The notes beneath the pieces were generated by a model, which saw only the letters and a program-made list of their open reading frames with translations, made no database searches and had not been told where the DNA came from. This document shows, piece by piece, positions 1 to 12,419 of a stretch of DNA of 64,000 bases. A program made the position numbers and the translations under genes. This DNA comes from Hofstenia miamia. Its lineage: Eukaryota > Xenacoelomorpha > Acoela. The stretch is from positions 318,639-382,638 of the forward strand of contig SCFE01000097.1 of assembly GCA_004352715.1 (NCBI GenBank), written 5' to 3'. The stretch's first letter is position 1, and every line of letters begins with the position of its first letter.

Positions 1-33
<33 letters not shown>

Positions 34-2172
34 TGTGCATCCTAAGCAGAAATCAAAAATTTAATCACTGCAAGGCAGGTGGTTTCAAGGACAAAATGTA
101 TACATTCTTAATTACCTATTAGCCGAAGTGGAATTGTCAGAATCACAAAAATGTGTGCAGAATAGCAGATTTTCAGACATCCTTAATTTGATTTAAAAGT
201 TAAAATGAATACAAATTATTGCATTGACACTGACAAATAGCATCCTATGGGAGTTTTGTTTCTATGAATTCCTTAGAGCTCTTCCCATTCAAATTTCAAC
301 GAAATATGGATTACATTTACCGCTTTCAAATTAAGTGTAGATGTAGTCAGTATATTAGAATTTAAATAAGAAAATATTCCCACAGGATTTGGAATTGCAA
401 CACGCCCATTGTGGCTATGGACTTACAAATGTCAAAAGTTAATAAAATTCTTAATCTTACATACGCAGACGTTATCAAACTTTCGAAGGAGTTCATAAAA
501 TAAATTTGACTTTGGCTTTTGATTAAAAAGATAAAATTCTAAAAGTATTTCTAGCAGTAATTATTAATATAAATTTTTTCAGTAAAAAATCAGGATTTTT
601 TTTAGATCAACGAATTGGTTTTGTAATACTGGCAATTGCATAAAATTACGATGCTTAAATTCTCTATTCTAAGATTTTGAATAAATAATTACAATAATTC
701 TCAATAACCTTGGAAAATGAACATATTCATTTTTTCATTCATTATTAATATTTGATAATATTTTATCATTAAAAACTGCGATTCTTGAAAGATGAACGGA
801 ATGGGACTACGTAATAATTTTCTGCAATTTTTATATAATTTGTCTGTTGTAGTACATATTATGTGTCTGGTATATTGATAAATTTAGAAACGAAATAAAT
901 CTAGAGTGGCATTATTGAGAGGGGTTCAAGAACATAACAACTAGTGTAGAACTTTATACATGTATAGTCAATGCATTTATTTGTGAACATCATACGATAG
1001 AATAGTATCCTTTCTTCATCTATTGTACATTCAAAAATCCCACCAGATCACAGCCCATTGTGTGTGCATCTTTGTGGGAAATCTCTGGTCCCAGGATTTG
1101 AAGAGCAGTTATTCTGAGTTAGTGCTAAACATGCGTTGTCTATCTAAGAAAAAATAAATGGTCTTAGAAGTTTTGATACACTGAACATCGGGAAATGGAA
1201 GAATTTAAAGGCCTTGATAAAATTGTTTATAAATATGTAAGAACGTTTTGTATCTTTGAAGTAGTGTTGGTCAGCACAGGATTAATATTATATGGACAAA
1301 TGTAGTTTTCTAACAAGCAGAAATTTATAGCAAAATATGTATTAGAAAAATTTCCTTTTAATACCACTTTTCTGTCTACGAGTTGTTGAACAAACCCTCT
1401 AACAATTATGCCACTAGAATTTTCTGTTCTAGGATAATAAATTTATTTAAGTTATGTATAAAAAAATGAATCCATAATCAAATAAAACTACAGGTCTTTT
1501 GCACAAATTATGTTGTTGACTTGGTATTGACGCACGTAATGGATAATAAACAAATCCTCCAGATTTTACTTATTGAGTCATCAATCATATGATATAATGA
1601 TGAAATTTTAAGTATGTGTTGATGAAATAAAACTAGAACAGACAATTAATTTATATCATTAGCCATGCATTTCTTGTATGCACTTGGCTATGCATATAGA
1701 CAAAAAGGGAAATCATCAATTTATAAAAAAAATTTCAGTCTTTTCCTCCATTAAAGACATCCTAATGAAATTACACATCACAAATTTACAGTCTTATTAC
1801 GTAAAATAATTTGATGAACGGCTTTCAATTCTGTATAATATATATTTCAGAATCATTTGAAGAAACATATACTCCTTTTTAAGTATCCCCAAGAATATAT
1901 ATATATGTCAGGTTTCCAGAATTAATGCTCAAAGAAACTTCATATGTGATGAATATGGAAATATAACTGTACAAGAATTTTCTGCGATCAGACTTAAAAC
2001 TAGAAATCTATTGTGAGGCTCTTTTCTTTTCTGAAACTTGCTTTGAGGTACTTAACTACCTAAACATTATGTCGGCTTTGATTACTTGATATTAATTGGA
2101 TTTGAACAAAATAGAAAAGCAAATCTATTTTGCATTCAATGGTAAAAAATCGCCGAATATTAATTGACAAGA
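1..2172. repeat. Left arm of a long inverted repeat
   Basis: Positions 31 to about 2172 are the reverse complement of 16646-19020. Base 31 pairs with 19020, and the 2160-2172 segment pairs with the first bases after the N gap at 16646. The arm starts inside an (AT)n tract at the window edge, so it may continue to the left. Identity is high over most of its length, with scattered substitutions and a few indels. No gene is recognisable in it; open frames are short and AT-driven. It could be a true inverted duplication or a second haplotype joined in reverse during scaffolding. Confidence 0.9.
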
Positions 2173-2638
2173 ATATTTTTTCATATATTTCAGTGCAACA
2201 CACTGATGTTGTACTTTTATTGCTGATTGACATTTTAGCCAAGGTGATGTTGAATCGTGTCATGTCAGGTTCAGCCAAGAATTTTACACTCTGGATCAGT
2301 ATGCCATATTGGATGAAAATATGGAGCATTGTTTAATTTATTGATTTACGGAACTACAAGTTTCTGTCATTTATAAAATTAATGACAATAAAATATAATG
2401 ACAAATAAATGTCCTTTTTTATTGGTGAGATTTGTTTTGCCAGTGTAATGAGTTTCCTCTTGGTAATGTAGTCAATGTATTTGCATACAATACAGTCTCT
2501 TAAAGTCAGGCAACACAATGTTTGTTTGGTTGAGCTCGCTGTATTCATTTTAGGTTGGATTCAGGTAGAAATTTTGAGAGATTGCCCACCATTGATGTCC
2601 AGCTCAATTTCAACTATCTTATGGACTTTTGTTGCAAA

Positions 2639-2642
<4 letters not shown>

Positions 2643-2686
<44 letters not shown>

Positions 2687-2687
2687 C
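2643..2687. repeat. (AT)n microsatellite
   Basis: Pure alternating TA tract of about 45 bases. It produces meaningless Ile-Tyr repeats in translation. Confidence 0.95.
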
Positions 2688-3002
2688 CAGAAACTATTAT
2701 ATACTTGTGAGTCTATGATTTTGTTGCGTAACGCAATTCTTTTACGCAACTTTTGTTGATTCTATATTTCATCCATATTTTTGTTTGTGTGCAAAAAGCT
2801 CAAATTTGCTATTTCTACGAAATATCTTCTCGATAAAAGTGTTCATTACTTATTTATTAAGAAATGCGATCAACCATTAATCACAATTTTTATCTTATTG
2901 ATATAACGCCATTTTGTATAAATTAATATGCTAAATTTTTCAAATGCATAGGGAGTTGTAATGTAAATTGTCTTGTATGGAATATTATAGGTATTTGTGT
3001 AG

Positions 3003-3196
3003 CCATGGAGTTTTGCTATTATACATGGATGCGAAGCGCCTCCCGGAGAAGTCTATTTGTATTGCGTGCAGAAAATTTGTGCCGCACAAAATCTGATCGA
3101 CGAAAGATGACAGCCAATTAAATTAATTTAATGGCCTTCTTCGGGAAGGAGGTAAATGCCGCTTATGCCTCCATGTATAATAGCAGAACTCCATGG
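3003..3196. mobile_element. MITE with long terminal inverted repeats
   Basis: A 194-bp non-coding element. Its ends are inverted repeats of about 27 bp with one mismatch: the left end begins CCATGGAGTTTTGC and the right end is the complement, finishing at CCATGG. The inverted homology continues imperfectly inward through a GC-richer segment (gcctcccgg / cttcgggaaggagg). A perfect 5-bp direct repeat TGTAG flanks it at 2998-3002 and 3197-3201, which is best read as a target-site duplication. It carries no coding capacity. The superfamily is uncertain; the 5-bp duplication does not fit hAT (8 bp), piggyBac (TTAA) or Tc1 (TA). Confidence 0.8.
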
Positions 3197-3504
3197 TGTA
3201 GCGCACATATACCTGTTGAAAATGCATGCGTTATTCAAATCATCTTCTTTCAAGAATGAATTCATTTTATCGAGCCATTGGAAACTCAAAATTTCCACAC
3301 CCAGCTAGGGTGCTGGCATTATAAGCAGGTCCTGAATACTCGAGTCCTGGACAAGAAAATAGAACTTGATTCTACTCTAGCACCCCTTTGTGGGGATTGA
3401 TACTGAGTCTTAAAATACAAAAATGATAAAAGACAGAATTTTCATCAGCAGTTGAATGATGGTTTTCTCATGTCTCACTGCTTAGCGCAAACAGAATCAC
3501 CCTG
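3197..3504. other. Unannotated stretch before gap
   Basis: Moderately GC-richer than its surroundings around 3300-3400, but I see no coding frame, tRNA fold or recognisable repeat here. Confidence 0.5.
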
Positions 3505-4504
3505 NNNNNNNNNNNNNNNNNNNNNNNNNNNNNNNNNNNNNNNNNNNNNNNNNNNNNNNNNNNNNNNNNNNNNNNNNNNNNNNNNNNNNNNNNNNNNNNN
3601 NNNNNNNNNNNNNNNNNNNNNNNNNNNNNNNNNNNNNNNNNNNNNNNNNNNNNNNNNNNNNNNNNNNNNNNNNNNNNNNNNNNNNNNNNNNNNNNNNNNN
3701 NNNNNNNNNNNNNNNNNNNNNNNNNNNNNNNNNNNNNNNNNNNNNNNNNNNNNNNNNNNNNNNNNNNNNNNNNNNNNNNNNNNNNNNNNNNNNNNNNNNN
3801 NNNNNNNNNNNNNNNNNNNNNNNNNNNNNNNNNNNNNNNNNNNNNNNNNNNNNNNNNNNNNNNNNNNNNNNNNNNNNNNNNNNNNNNNNNNNNNNNNNNN
3901 NNNNNNNNNNNNNNNNNNNNNNNNNNNNNNNNNNNNNNNNNNNNNNNNNNNNNNNNNNNNNNNNNNNNNNNNNNNNNNNNNNNNNNNNNNNNNNNNNNNN
4001 NNNNNNNNNNNNNNNNNNNNNNNNNNNNNNNNNNNNNNNNNNNNNNNNNNNNNNNNNNNNNNNNNNNNNNNNNNNNNNNNNNNNNNNNNNNNNNNNNNNN
4101 NNNNNNNNNNNNNNNNNNNNNNNNNNNNNNNNNNNNNNNNNNNNNNNNNNNNNNNNNNNNNNNNNNNNNNNNNNNNNNNNNNNNNNNNNNNNNNNNNNNN
4201 NNNNNNNNNNNNNNNNNNNNNNNNNNNNNNNNNNNNNNNNNNNNNNNNNNNNNNNNNNNNNNNNNNNNNNNNNNNNNNNNNNNNNNNNNNNNNNNNNNNN
4301 NNNNNNNNNNNNNNNNNNNNNNNNNNNNNNNNNNNNNNNNNNNNNNNNNNNNNNNNNNNNNNNNNNNNNNNNNNNNNNNNNNNNNNNNNNNNNNNNNNNN
4401 NNNNNNNNNNNNNNNNNNNNNNNNNNNNNNNNNNNNNNNNNNNNNNNNNNNNNNNNNNNNNNNNNNNNNNNNNNNNNNNNNNNNNNNNNNNNNNNNNNNN
4501 NNNN
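3505..4504. other. Assembly gap (1000 N)
   Basis: Exactly 1000 N, so probably a placeholder length rather than a measured one. Open frames that run through it are artefacts. Confidence 0.99.
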
Positions 4505-4699
4505 ATAAAGCGCACTATGATATACATATGTGTGTTAAGTATATATATATTCATTTTTAAGCGCTATGAAAAATATAGATCGGTTTCGATTTGGAAAATC
4601 ATCATTAGTAACAAATAATGGGGGAAAATAAATATTTACAATTGACTACACTATAATAATACAAAATTACTGCATGCACACTAGAATAAATTTTATGTT

Positions 4700-5030
4700 A
4701 TCATGCTTTGTTGCTTACTTAGTAATTGATGTTTCTTTGTTTGCTTGATGATTAAAGCTTCGCCTATTTTAGGATGTTGTGTTTTTAGTTGTATGTAAAA
4801 ATTTTTTCTCTTTAGCTTGGTGTTCATGCATAAATATTTCTTAGGTGTCCGTTAATATGCTCCTTCATTCTTGTTACCAAATGTCGCTTTGTTTTCCCGA
4901 CGTATGATTTTTCACAATCATCACATTTATAATTGTAGACAAAAGAGGAAACTAAATTCTTTGGAATTGGATCTTTATTTTGGAATTTTGAGAGAGAGAG
5001 AGAGTTGCATAGCTCTCTTATTATATTTGA
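4700..5030 (-). pseudogene. Penelope-like element fragment, GIY-YIG endonuclease domain
   Basis: The minus-strand reading from about 5010 downward gives a segment with a paired Cys-x2-Cys (YKCDDCEKSYVGKT) followed by the RHLVTRMKEHINGHL helix. This is the C-terminal GIY-YIG nuclease layout of Penelope-like retroelements: a zinc-binding CxxC, a Y-x-G-x-T core and a basic R...R..EH helix. Such nucleases nick the target so that reverse transcription can begin. Downstream, in another frame, are traces of the usual C-terminal tail (HPKIGEALIIKQ). The reverse transcriptase that should lie upstream is absent. It is a dead 5'-truncated fragment with at least one frame break. A second copy lies about 1 kb away in the same orientation. 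Confidence 0.75.
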
Positions 5031-5479
5031 GTAACTACCTAATATATGTAGCACATAAGAAAATTTGGAATGCAGATATTGATATTATTATGTCCTTTCT
5101 ATTAGTTAAAACTATGTTTATAACAGAATGGAGTGTTGTCGAGTGTAGTAATTTATATTTCTCATTGGACTTTAAGTGTTTAAATTCGCTCTAAAACGTT
5201 TTATTATTATACTATTTTGTTTCTGAGCATCCGATTCGTTTTCAAAATACAACAATCACTTATGTTGCAAGCAAAAGATCTTATCTACTCACTTCACATT
5301 TAAATATGATTTTCAAATTAGAAAAAATATTGAATATAATTTCTACTAATAAATGTGTGGAGAATGTCAATCAATGCCTACCTGTAGACCCCTTGGGGGC
5401 CTCATAGTATCTATTCAGAAATAGGAAAGAAAATTTAATTTTGGCTTGAATTAAAGGCGTGTGTACAAATGATGCTCAA

Positions 5480-5518
<39 letters not shown>

Positions 5519-5550
5519 GTATATATATGTATATATAAATATATATATGA
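5480..5550. repeat. (AT)n-rich microsatellite
   Basis: Long TA alternation, interrupted after about 35 bases by ATGTATATATGT-type variants. It lies between the two Penelope-like fragments. Confidence 0.9.
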
Positions 5551-5719
5551 TAGAAAGGCTATATAATGCATTATTTCATACAAAAAATTTAATGCGTTTA
5601 TCATTTATTGATCATCTTCAGAAATTTTCCCTCGATTTTTACAAAATTTTAATTAACTGCACTAATATAATAAAATATTGTTCTTATTAAGTCAAAAAAG
5701 ATGCAATTGTTTTATGATG

Positions 5720-6215
5720 TTTATTTGCTTGTTTAATATCATATTTCTATTTTCCTTAAATTTAATGCTTCGGCAATTTTCGTATATTGTGTTTTGGCAA
5801 TAATTATAGAATTTTCTTTTTCAGTTCATGTTGGTGTAAATAAGCTTCGCCATTAAGATGCCCACTTAAATGTTCTTTTATTCGTCTTCCAAACTGTCGC
5901 TTAGTTTCTCCAATGTACAATCTCTTTCAACTGTCACACTCATATTGAAGAAACAAGCTCATTAGGAAGAGAATCTTTTGAAAAAGATTTTCCGTTTTAA
6001 AGGATTGAAAGATTGGGCTGATATGTGTTCTTTTCAATCATATATCTATATTAGATATTTTTTTCGAAAAAAATTTTATAGATGTTTCAATTACCGGGAT
6101 TTTCCAGTGAAAGTTTTTCTTATCTCGATCTTCAGTATTTTCTTTTAATTTATTTTGTTGTTGTTGAATAAAGTTGTTATTGGTTATTGCCTTTTTTATT
6201 ATTGAAGTAGATATC
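5720..6215 (-). pseudogene. Second Penelope-like GIY-YIG fragment
   Basis: Minus-strand translation around 5960-5830 gives QYECDS-stop-KRLYIGETKRQFGRRIKEHLSGHL, homologous in order and spacing to the copy at 4.7-5.0 kb (YECD / LYIGETKR / RIKEHLSGHL). A stop replaces a residue beside where the second cysteine of the pair would be, so the nuclease is broken. Upstream on the same strand (6215-6060) the frame reads through a lysine- and glutamine-rich linker ending in HWKIPVIETSIKFF, plausible as the linker between RT and nuclease. The copies differ clearly, so they are separate insertions or an old duplication. Confidence 0.7.
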
Positions 6216-6368
6216 CATTCTTTTTAAAGATTTTTTAGATTTTGTCTAATGCAGATGTAAGTGCTCTATAGTTAGATGTAAGTTTATACATTTGATAACA
6301 AATAGTTTTATGATGTTAATTTTGTATTTTCTCTCACAATATGAATCATTATATATATATATATATAT

Positions 6369-6747
6369 NNNNNNNNNNNNNNNNNNNNNNNNNNNNNNNN
6401 NNNNNNNNNNNNNNNNNNNNNNNNNNNNNNNNNNNNNNNNNNNNNNNNNNNNNNNNNNNNNNNNNNNNNNNNNNNNNNNNNNNNNNNNNNNNNNNNNNNN
6501 NNNNNNNNNNNNNNNNNNNNNNNNNNNNNNNNNNNNNNNNNNNNNNNNNNNNNNNNNNNNNNNNNNNNNNNNNNNNNNNNNNNNNNNNNNNNNNNNNNNN
6601 NNNNNNNNNNNNNNNNNNNNNNNNNNNNNNNNNNNNNNNNNNNNNNNNNNNNNNNNNNNNNNNNNNNNNNNNNNNNNNNNNNNNNNNNNNNNNNNNNNNN
6701 NNNNNNNNNNNNNNNNNNNNNNNNNNNNNNNNNNNNNNNNNNNNNNN
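6369..6747. other. Assembly gap inside an (AT)n tract
   Basis: The N run of 379 is bordered by (AT)n on both sides (from 6351, and 6748-6759), so the assembly broke at a long microsatellite. Confidence 0.99.
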
Positions 6748-6759
6748 ATATATATATAA

Positions 6760-7480
6760 GTTCTCAAGTAGCACTTTTAGGAACAACTTAGCCTTTAGAA
6801 TTTTCAGTAAAACACGATTGCAAAATCCTCACCTAAGCGAAAATCTTGGCTACGCCCTTGCTTTTGTCTTGGTGAGGAACAAACTTTCTTACACATATTT
6901 TCAAATAATTTTTTCCACATCTATTAGGAAACTTAGAAATCTGGTTGCCGCACAACCATGCATTGATGTGAGGTTGTTGATCATAGCAGAGCCTTTACCT
7001 ATGAATTTGTGCGTACAGTTTGCCCCAATGGTTTTGACTTATTTTAACTTTGCTCCATTTAGATGCCACGAAACAGCGGTTCATATTCCTACCACCTGAT
7101 GGATTTGAAATGAATGTAAAGCGCATGCCAAAGTTGCAAGCAGTTCCACTTTTCAAATACCGAGCCAAACCGAAGCCTTTTAAAATGAAATCATGCCGCA
7201 ACAATCGATGAAACTAACTTGAACGCTTCAACCCGAAGACCTGCAAAAAATTAGAAAAAATTTAATCGGAAAATTTGAATATTCATTTACAAAACTAATA
7301 TTCTTTTTCAAATTCGGGTAAGTTTTTAAAGTCGCCCCTTTTGCTGTTCCATCCCTATGCATTGCTTTGATCATAAATGAGAAAACACCCAGTTGGGGGA
7401 ATTTGTAAATTTCAACCTTCCACGTACACATTTTTTTAATAAAACGACGTAATTATGTCATTTTAAACATTTCTAGTCGT
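6760..7480. other. Unrecognised, somewhat GC-richer stretch
   Basis: Open frames of 60-70 codons exist on both strands (for example minus 7204-6995). None shows a domain I recognise and none has clear splice sites. It may be an old transposon piece. Confidence 0.3.
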
Positions 7481-7749
7481 TTTAAGCCGTTTGCAAATCA
7501 GATATTACAAGGCGAAACCAAACCAAGCAAACCAAAAAACCCTTTATAAAACATATTGGTATATTCATGAGTTTTTTGAAAAATGCCAAAAAAATGTGCT
7601 TAGGTTTGGAAAAGACCTTTGCAATACTTATATAATTGCAGAATTGCCATTGTGGAAAATAAATTATGGGCAATTTTTTTCGAAATTTCTAATTTGTTTT
7701 TTTGCATTCAAGGATGTCATTATGTAATAGTATTTTCTGTAATGTATCT

Positions 7750-8011
7750 AAAGCGTCAAAGATTATCACACTCCAGGGCCGAAGCGTGTATATTATTTTG
7801 TAATCTGAGATTATCTGATATTTTTCGAATATTTTTTATAACATGCATTTTTCGTAGGCANNNNNNNNNNNNNNNNNNNNNNNNNNNNNNNNNNNNNNNN
7901 AAAGCGTCAAAGATTATCACACTCCAGGGCTGAAGCGTGTATATTATTTTGTAATCTGAGATTATCTGATATTTTTCGAATATTTTTTATAACATGCATT
8001 TTTCGTAGGCA
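7750..8011. repeat. 111-bp duplication flanking a 40-N gap
   Basis: Bases 7750-7860 recur at 7901-8011 with one visible difference (ccgaagc versus ctgaagc). The first copy ends exactly where the 40-N gap begins and the second starts exactly where it ends. This is the signature of two overlapping contig ends that were not merged. The real locus most likely has a single copy and no gap. Confidence 0.9.
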
Positions 8012-8230
8012 ATTATTTTTAATACATGGTGGTTACTTGTCTGCATATTCATGTTCAGAATGCTGAAATTGGGATAGTCTGGGAACAAGCTAAATTGTAA
8101 GCTCATCCAAAAACACTTTTTACTAAAAAAATTCCTTTTTTATCTGTTCTTTGCGGAGTGTCACAGACTCCCAATAATGTAATGTTAGCTTCGGCTGTGC
8201 AATGCGTGCTACATTAAACTTATTAATTGC

Positions 8231-8265
<35 letters not shown>

Positions 8266-11200
8266 TAAGGTAAATATATAACTGTGCTACCTTATATAAA
8301 TGTACGACAGAAAAATAAATGGAAGAAACCAAGCCTGATGGCTAAAAATTTGAGATAAATAGAGAAAGATCAATGGATTCTTTGACATTACAGACATATA
8401 TAATGTGTATGTATATTTATCCAATATATCTTCAATTCCATTAAAATAAGCGAAAAATATGCATCATTAAAGCAATAAATTGTAAAAACAAGGAGCTTTT
8501 CAAAATCTGAATTATGACAAATGCAAATGGAAGTCAATTTTACTACGTCAAAAACATTGATTTCTACTCATTTAAAATTTCTGTTTTCTTAGTTGTCTCG
8601 TAATTTCCTTCAGTCAAAATAACAACAGTGCTGGAGGAAATTGGGTGGATGTTGCCGCGATATAAAATGATTCAATTTTTTCTTGCGATGTTTTTCAAGA
8701 CTGTTTTGTCAACAATTACAAAAAATGGAATTGTTCGAGAATTAGCAATTGTGTGCATACATTGCACTACATTACCAGAAGATACAAATATTTTTATGGC
8801 TGGAATAGCGACTGTAACTTAACAATTGCTATTGAATACCGAATTTATCTGAGACCACATTCAAAGAAATATATAATTTCAATCACCATCAAAACCTTTG
8901 CAATTCAATCGAAATTCATGCATAATACATGTATATATGCATTTTAGAAAATGAATTAGACATATAATTTAAGGATAATGTTATGACATAACTTTGTTGA
9001 AAAGTATTTCACCTTTTGAAGGCAATTTCAGGAGAAAAACTCCAAGGGCCTGTTGTGTATTTGAAAATTTTGAAACAAGCAGTAAAAATACGCATACAGT
9101 TCATTTTTATAAATTCTCTCTCTAAGCAGCAAGTTTGAAATTTTCGCTTAGGCTAGGGGCTTGACTAGCAGTTTCTAAACAAGGATCCATTGTTAGGCTT
9201 GTGAATTTCTCTCAGATACAACTTTTGTAAATTGTAGCTATTTAACATTACAAGCTAGTGTAAAACACTGAAATTTCTAAATATATTTAATAAATATTTC
9301 AAAAGGAATAATCTATTTTTGAAAATATATTTAAAATTAATGTCTCTTCGCACCTGTAAAGCTTTTGAAAAGAGCAAGTACAAGAGAGAGAAAGAGCGAG
9401 TCTCTGGAGAGAGTCCTGCATGAATCGCAACAATGGAGCTTTGGCTGGAATATGGCACGAATAATTTTCATTTACGTAAAGGAAATCTAATTTATTGATT
9501 AGTTATGTCTAATGGACGCCATTATTTTACATTTCTATGATATTTTAAAAAGAATTATTTATTCAAAAATCACATTGTGCACTGAAACAAAATCTTAGAT
9601 TATTTTATAATACCTGATAATCTTAAGAAAGAGTGTCTAGCTGCTAACACCCTCAAATTACTTTTAGCCATAGCTTAATCTTCCTTTCTCGCTAATAGAT
9701 TAATATTTATATTATACCATTTGCATATATTAATTTTCGTAATTTCAGAAAAGCAGTAGCATACATTATACATACTTGGTTAGGCCATTTACAAGAAACT
9801 CATAGTTGCTCCCAGTATATACTAAGAATATCCGTTTTTATATAGACATATGTCTAGTATATTGTTGTAAAATTTTTTCCATTTTTATCAATTCAAATTT
9901 TGGAAATGCACCTAACAATATTTTGGTTTGTATCTGTTGATTTTTTTACCACATAACTCGGCGATATATGATCAGAGTTGCACTTCGGTCTATCCTTTCA
10001 GGCCGATAATGTATACACAATTTTCTCAATAGATTTTCTTACAGATATTTGAAAAGTTATAATTTTCAAGATTTAAGTTCATTGTTGTGAATTTATAGAT
10101 AACATAACGTTATTTTTGATATAAAAAATATTGAACACATGCAATGATGTATATTATTAAAAATAATAGTAAATTAATATTAAACTTGCTAAAATTTCAA
10201 TTGCAGATAGCATTGCTCTGCTTTGTTTTCAACAACAGTAAGGCCAATACAACTGAAATCGGGTTCAGATTGTGGAGAAATAGCTTGTATAGTAGTTATA
10301 GCCTGTTGTTTGAAATGGTTTAAATTTTAGAATAAAAATCGTTAAAATTATAATATGTAAAAAGTGTAAACAAACGTTTTGCTTCACCTGTAGAAAATAA
10401 ATCTGGCCGTTAAAAGGCTGGTTGTTTTTAAAAAATTCAGGTGTCCAACTCTGGATATGATTGCCTACGTATACTTCAATTTGTTAATAAATTATTTCCG
10501 TGTGTGTTGATTTTTATATGTGATGGTGATGGGTTTTAGTATTTGGAAAATACATTAACATCAACTTTGTCTGATCATTGCATACAAAAATTGTATCCAA
10601 TTATTGACTCCTATGTCCAAAAAATTAGCAACAGTGCTTAATTTTGTGAATGTTAAGCAAACTTGATCATCTGAAAGCAAAACACCTGAAAATGTGAATG
10701 CTTAATACCTGAATGTTATTAGCAATTTTTTCAATATCAACAAGGTAAGATAAATATAACTCAAGCAAATTACAGTAAGTTTCCATAAGGTGTGCATTAT
10801 CTACCTTATTTTTAATTATTTCGTGAAATATCGGTTGTACATGCTAAACTAAAGATTATCATTTGTTCAGCAGTGCAAAAATATGGCGCAAAAAGAAGGG
10901 AAGTTCGATAAAGATTTTTCAACTAGTTGACGAAGCACTGCTATGTTGCTAATATTCAAATAATATAATTAATATTTAAAAATAAGACGACAAATTTTAC
11001 TCTGATTGCTGAATTAATTATCATTTTGATCGAAAAATTATTACTAAATCATGTGAACTGTGTAAAAATGAACAACACTTTCATATATACACATAATCTC
11101 AAGAATTATTTCTATACCTAAATTAATTGCTTTGTTTTATGGTACTTGTTAATTAAATGTTAATTATATTCAATGTGATTTGCATTGAATGGCGAGATCA

Positions 11201-11600
11201 TCATCTATACTCTAGATTATGCACATTTATTAAGTCGGATAACATTTTCAGAGCGTATCACCTCCTGAATTGACAGATGCTAATTGTGATAAATATTATT
11301 GATTGACAGAAATTGATAATGGAAATATTCATTTTAACAATCCTAAAACATTTCAAATTTTCTTGACACAAAATTATGCAGTAAAGGTTAATTTTAATTA
11401 ATTAATTAGGTTTCTGTGAAAGTTATTTTACATGTATTACTATGTCATTTAAATTGAAGTAAACATTTTTTTTATATGACATGTAAAAGAATTGCGTTTC
11501 TTTTTGGTGTTTGAAAATCGATGTTTTGAATATGAAAACATTTCTATCTGATTCTTGAATATCTATGCAAAAAGTGAATTTCATTTTAAAGCAAGGTCAA
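8012..11600. other. AT-rich non-coding stretch
   Basis: Contains an (AT)n microsatellite at about 8233-8263 and short chance frames (for example 8628-8822). I see no recognisable domain, splice structure or RNA gene. Confidence 0.6.
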
Positions 11601-11689
11601 TAACAAATATTAAGCTACAGTATGTGGTTAAAAGTATATTTACAAGATATATTTTCGATTTAATACAATTCTGTCATTTAAATTTATTC

Positions 11690-12180
11690 GCATGCATTTC
11701 TCACATTTGCATTACAATTTTAACAAAGATCTTCGAAACCAAAACCTTCTTAAGGTCTTGGAAACTCCCTTCCACCTAAATTGTTGCTACCCCGAAAGGC
11801 TTGATTCTTGGCCCTATCTAGCCATAACGCTTGACTGTAAGCGGGCCTTCAACAAGCACATATCTGATGTATTATCAAAGACCTTTTATATCACAAACTC
11901 GATATATTATGTTTGCAGATTTTTCTACAGCGACGCCATACTGCCCCATATTACATACCGTGCTCCTGGTTGATTTTTCTTTACCTCTTTTAAATCTCGT
12001 TCCAGGATACGTCGTTTTCTTCGACATGCCGCTCGCGTTTTAAATGTGTCAAATGTTGGCTGATCGATCTACTAAACACAATTATAGAGAAAGATACAGT
12101 CAGGCATATTGAGAGGATTCAAAATGACACGTCTCACCCTTTGAATTCACGCTTACAATGTCACGAATCCGCAATTGACT
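11690..12180 (+). pseudogene. Decayed LINE C-terminal fragment (possible)
   Basis: Broken frames give pieces resembling the region after the reverse transcriptase of jockey/CR1-type LINEs: LDCKRAFNKHISDVLSK near 11835-11880, then an arginine-rich NYRERY followed by ERIQNDTSHPLNSRL near 12080-12155. The latter resembles the R-x-H/N-P-L ending common to these proteins. Many stops and frame changes are present. The stretch is richer in C and G than its surroundings. The assignment rests on motif flavour only. Confidence 0.4.
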
Positions 12181-12419
12181 GGTGATTTTGTGCATATGTC
12201 AAGGTACGCCAAGTCGTTCATACCCATATAGCTTGTAATTACATAAATTTCAAGAAACGCTCTGTGATAATTTCAGTGCTTTTTGCTGTTCTTTCTAACT
12301 TTCCTTTTTACATTTTCATGTAGCACTTTGTGTTGTTGAAACTTGTACAGGAAATAAACCCCTTAACTATTATTGTTATAATTTTATCTCTTTTTATTTT
12401 TTCGATTTGACAAGAAACA

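Noticed and set aside
3452-4618. Long open frames running through N gaps here and at 6.3, 16, 31-32, 41, 47 and 60-61 kb
   Set aside because: They are open only because N codons cannot be read as stops; the real flanks are short and non-coding.
6995-7204. Minus frame of 69 codons in a GC-richer stretch
   Set aside because: No domain, splice site or homologue recognised; left undescribed as a gene.
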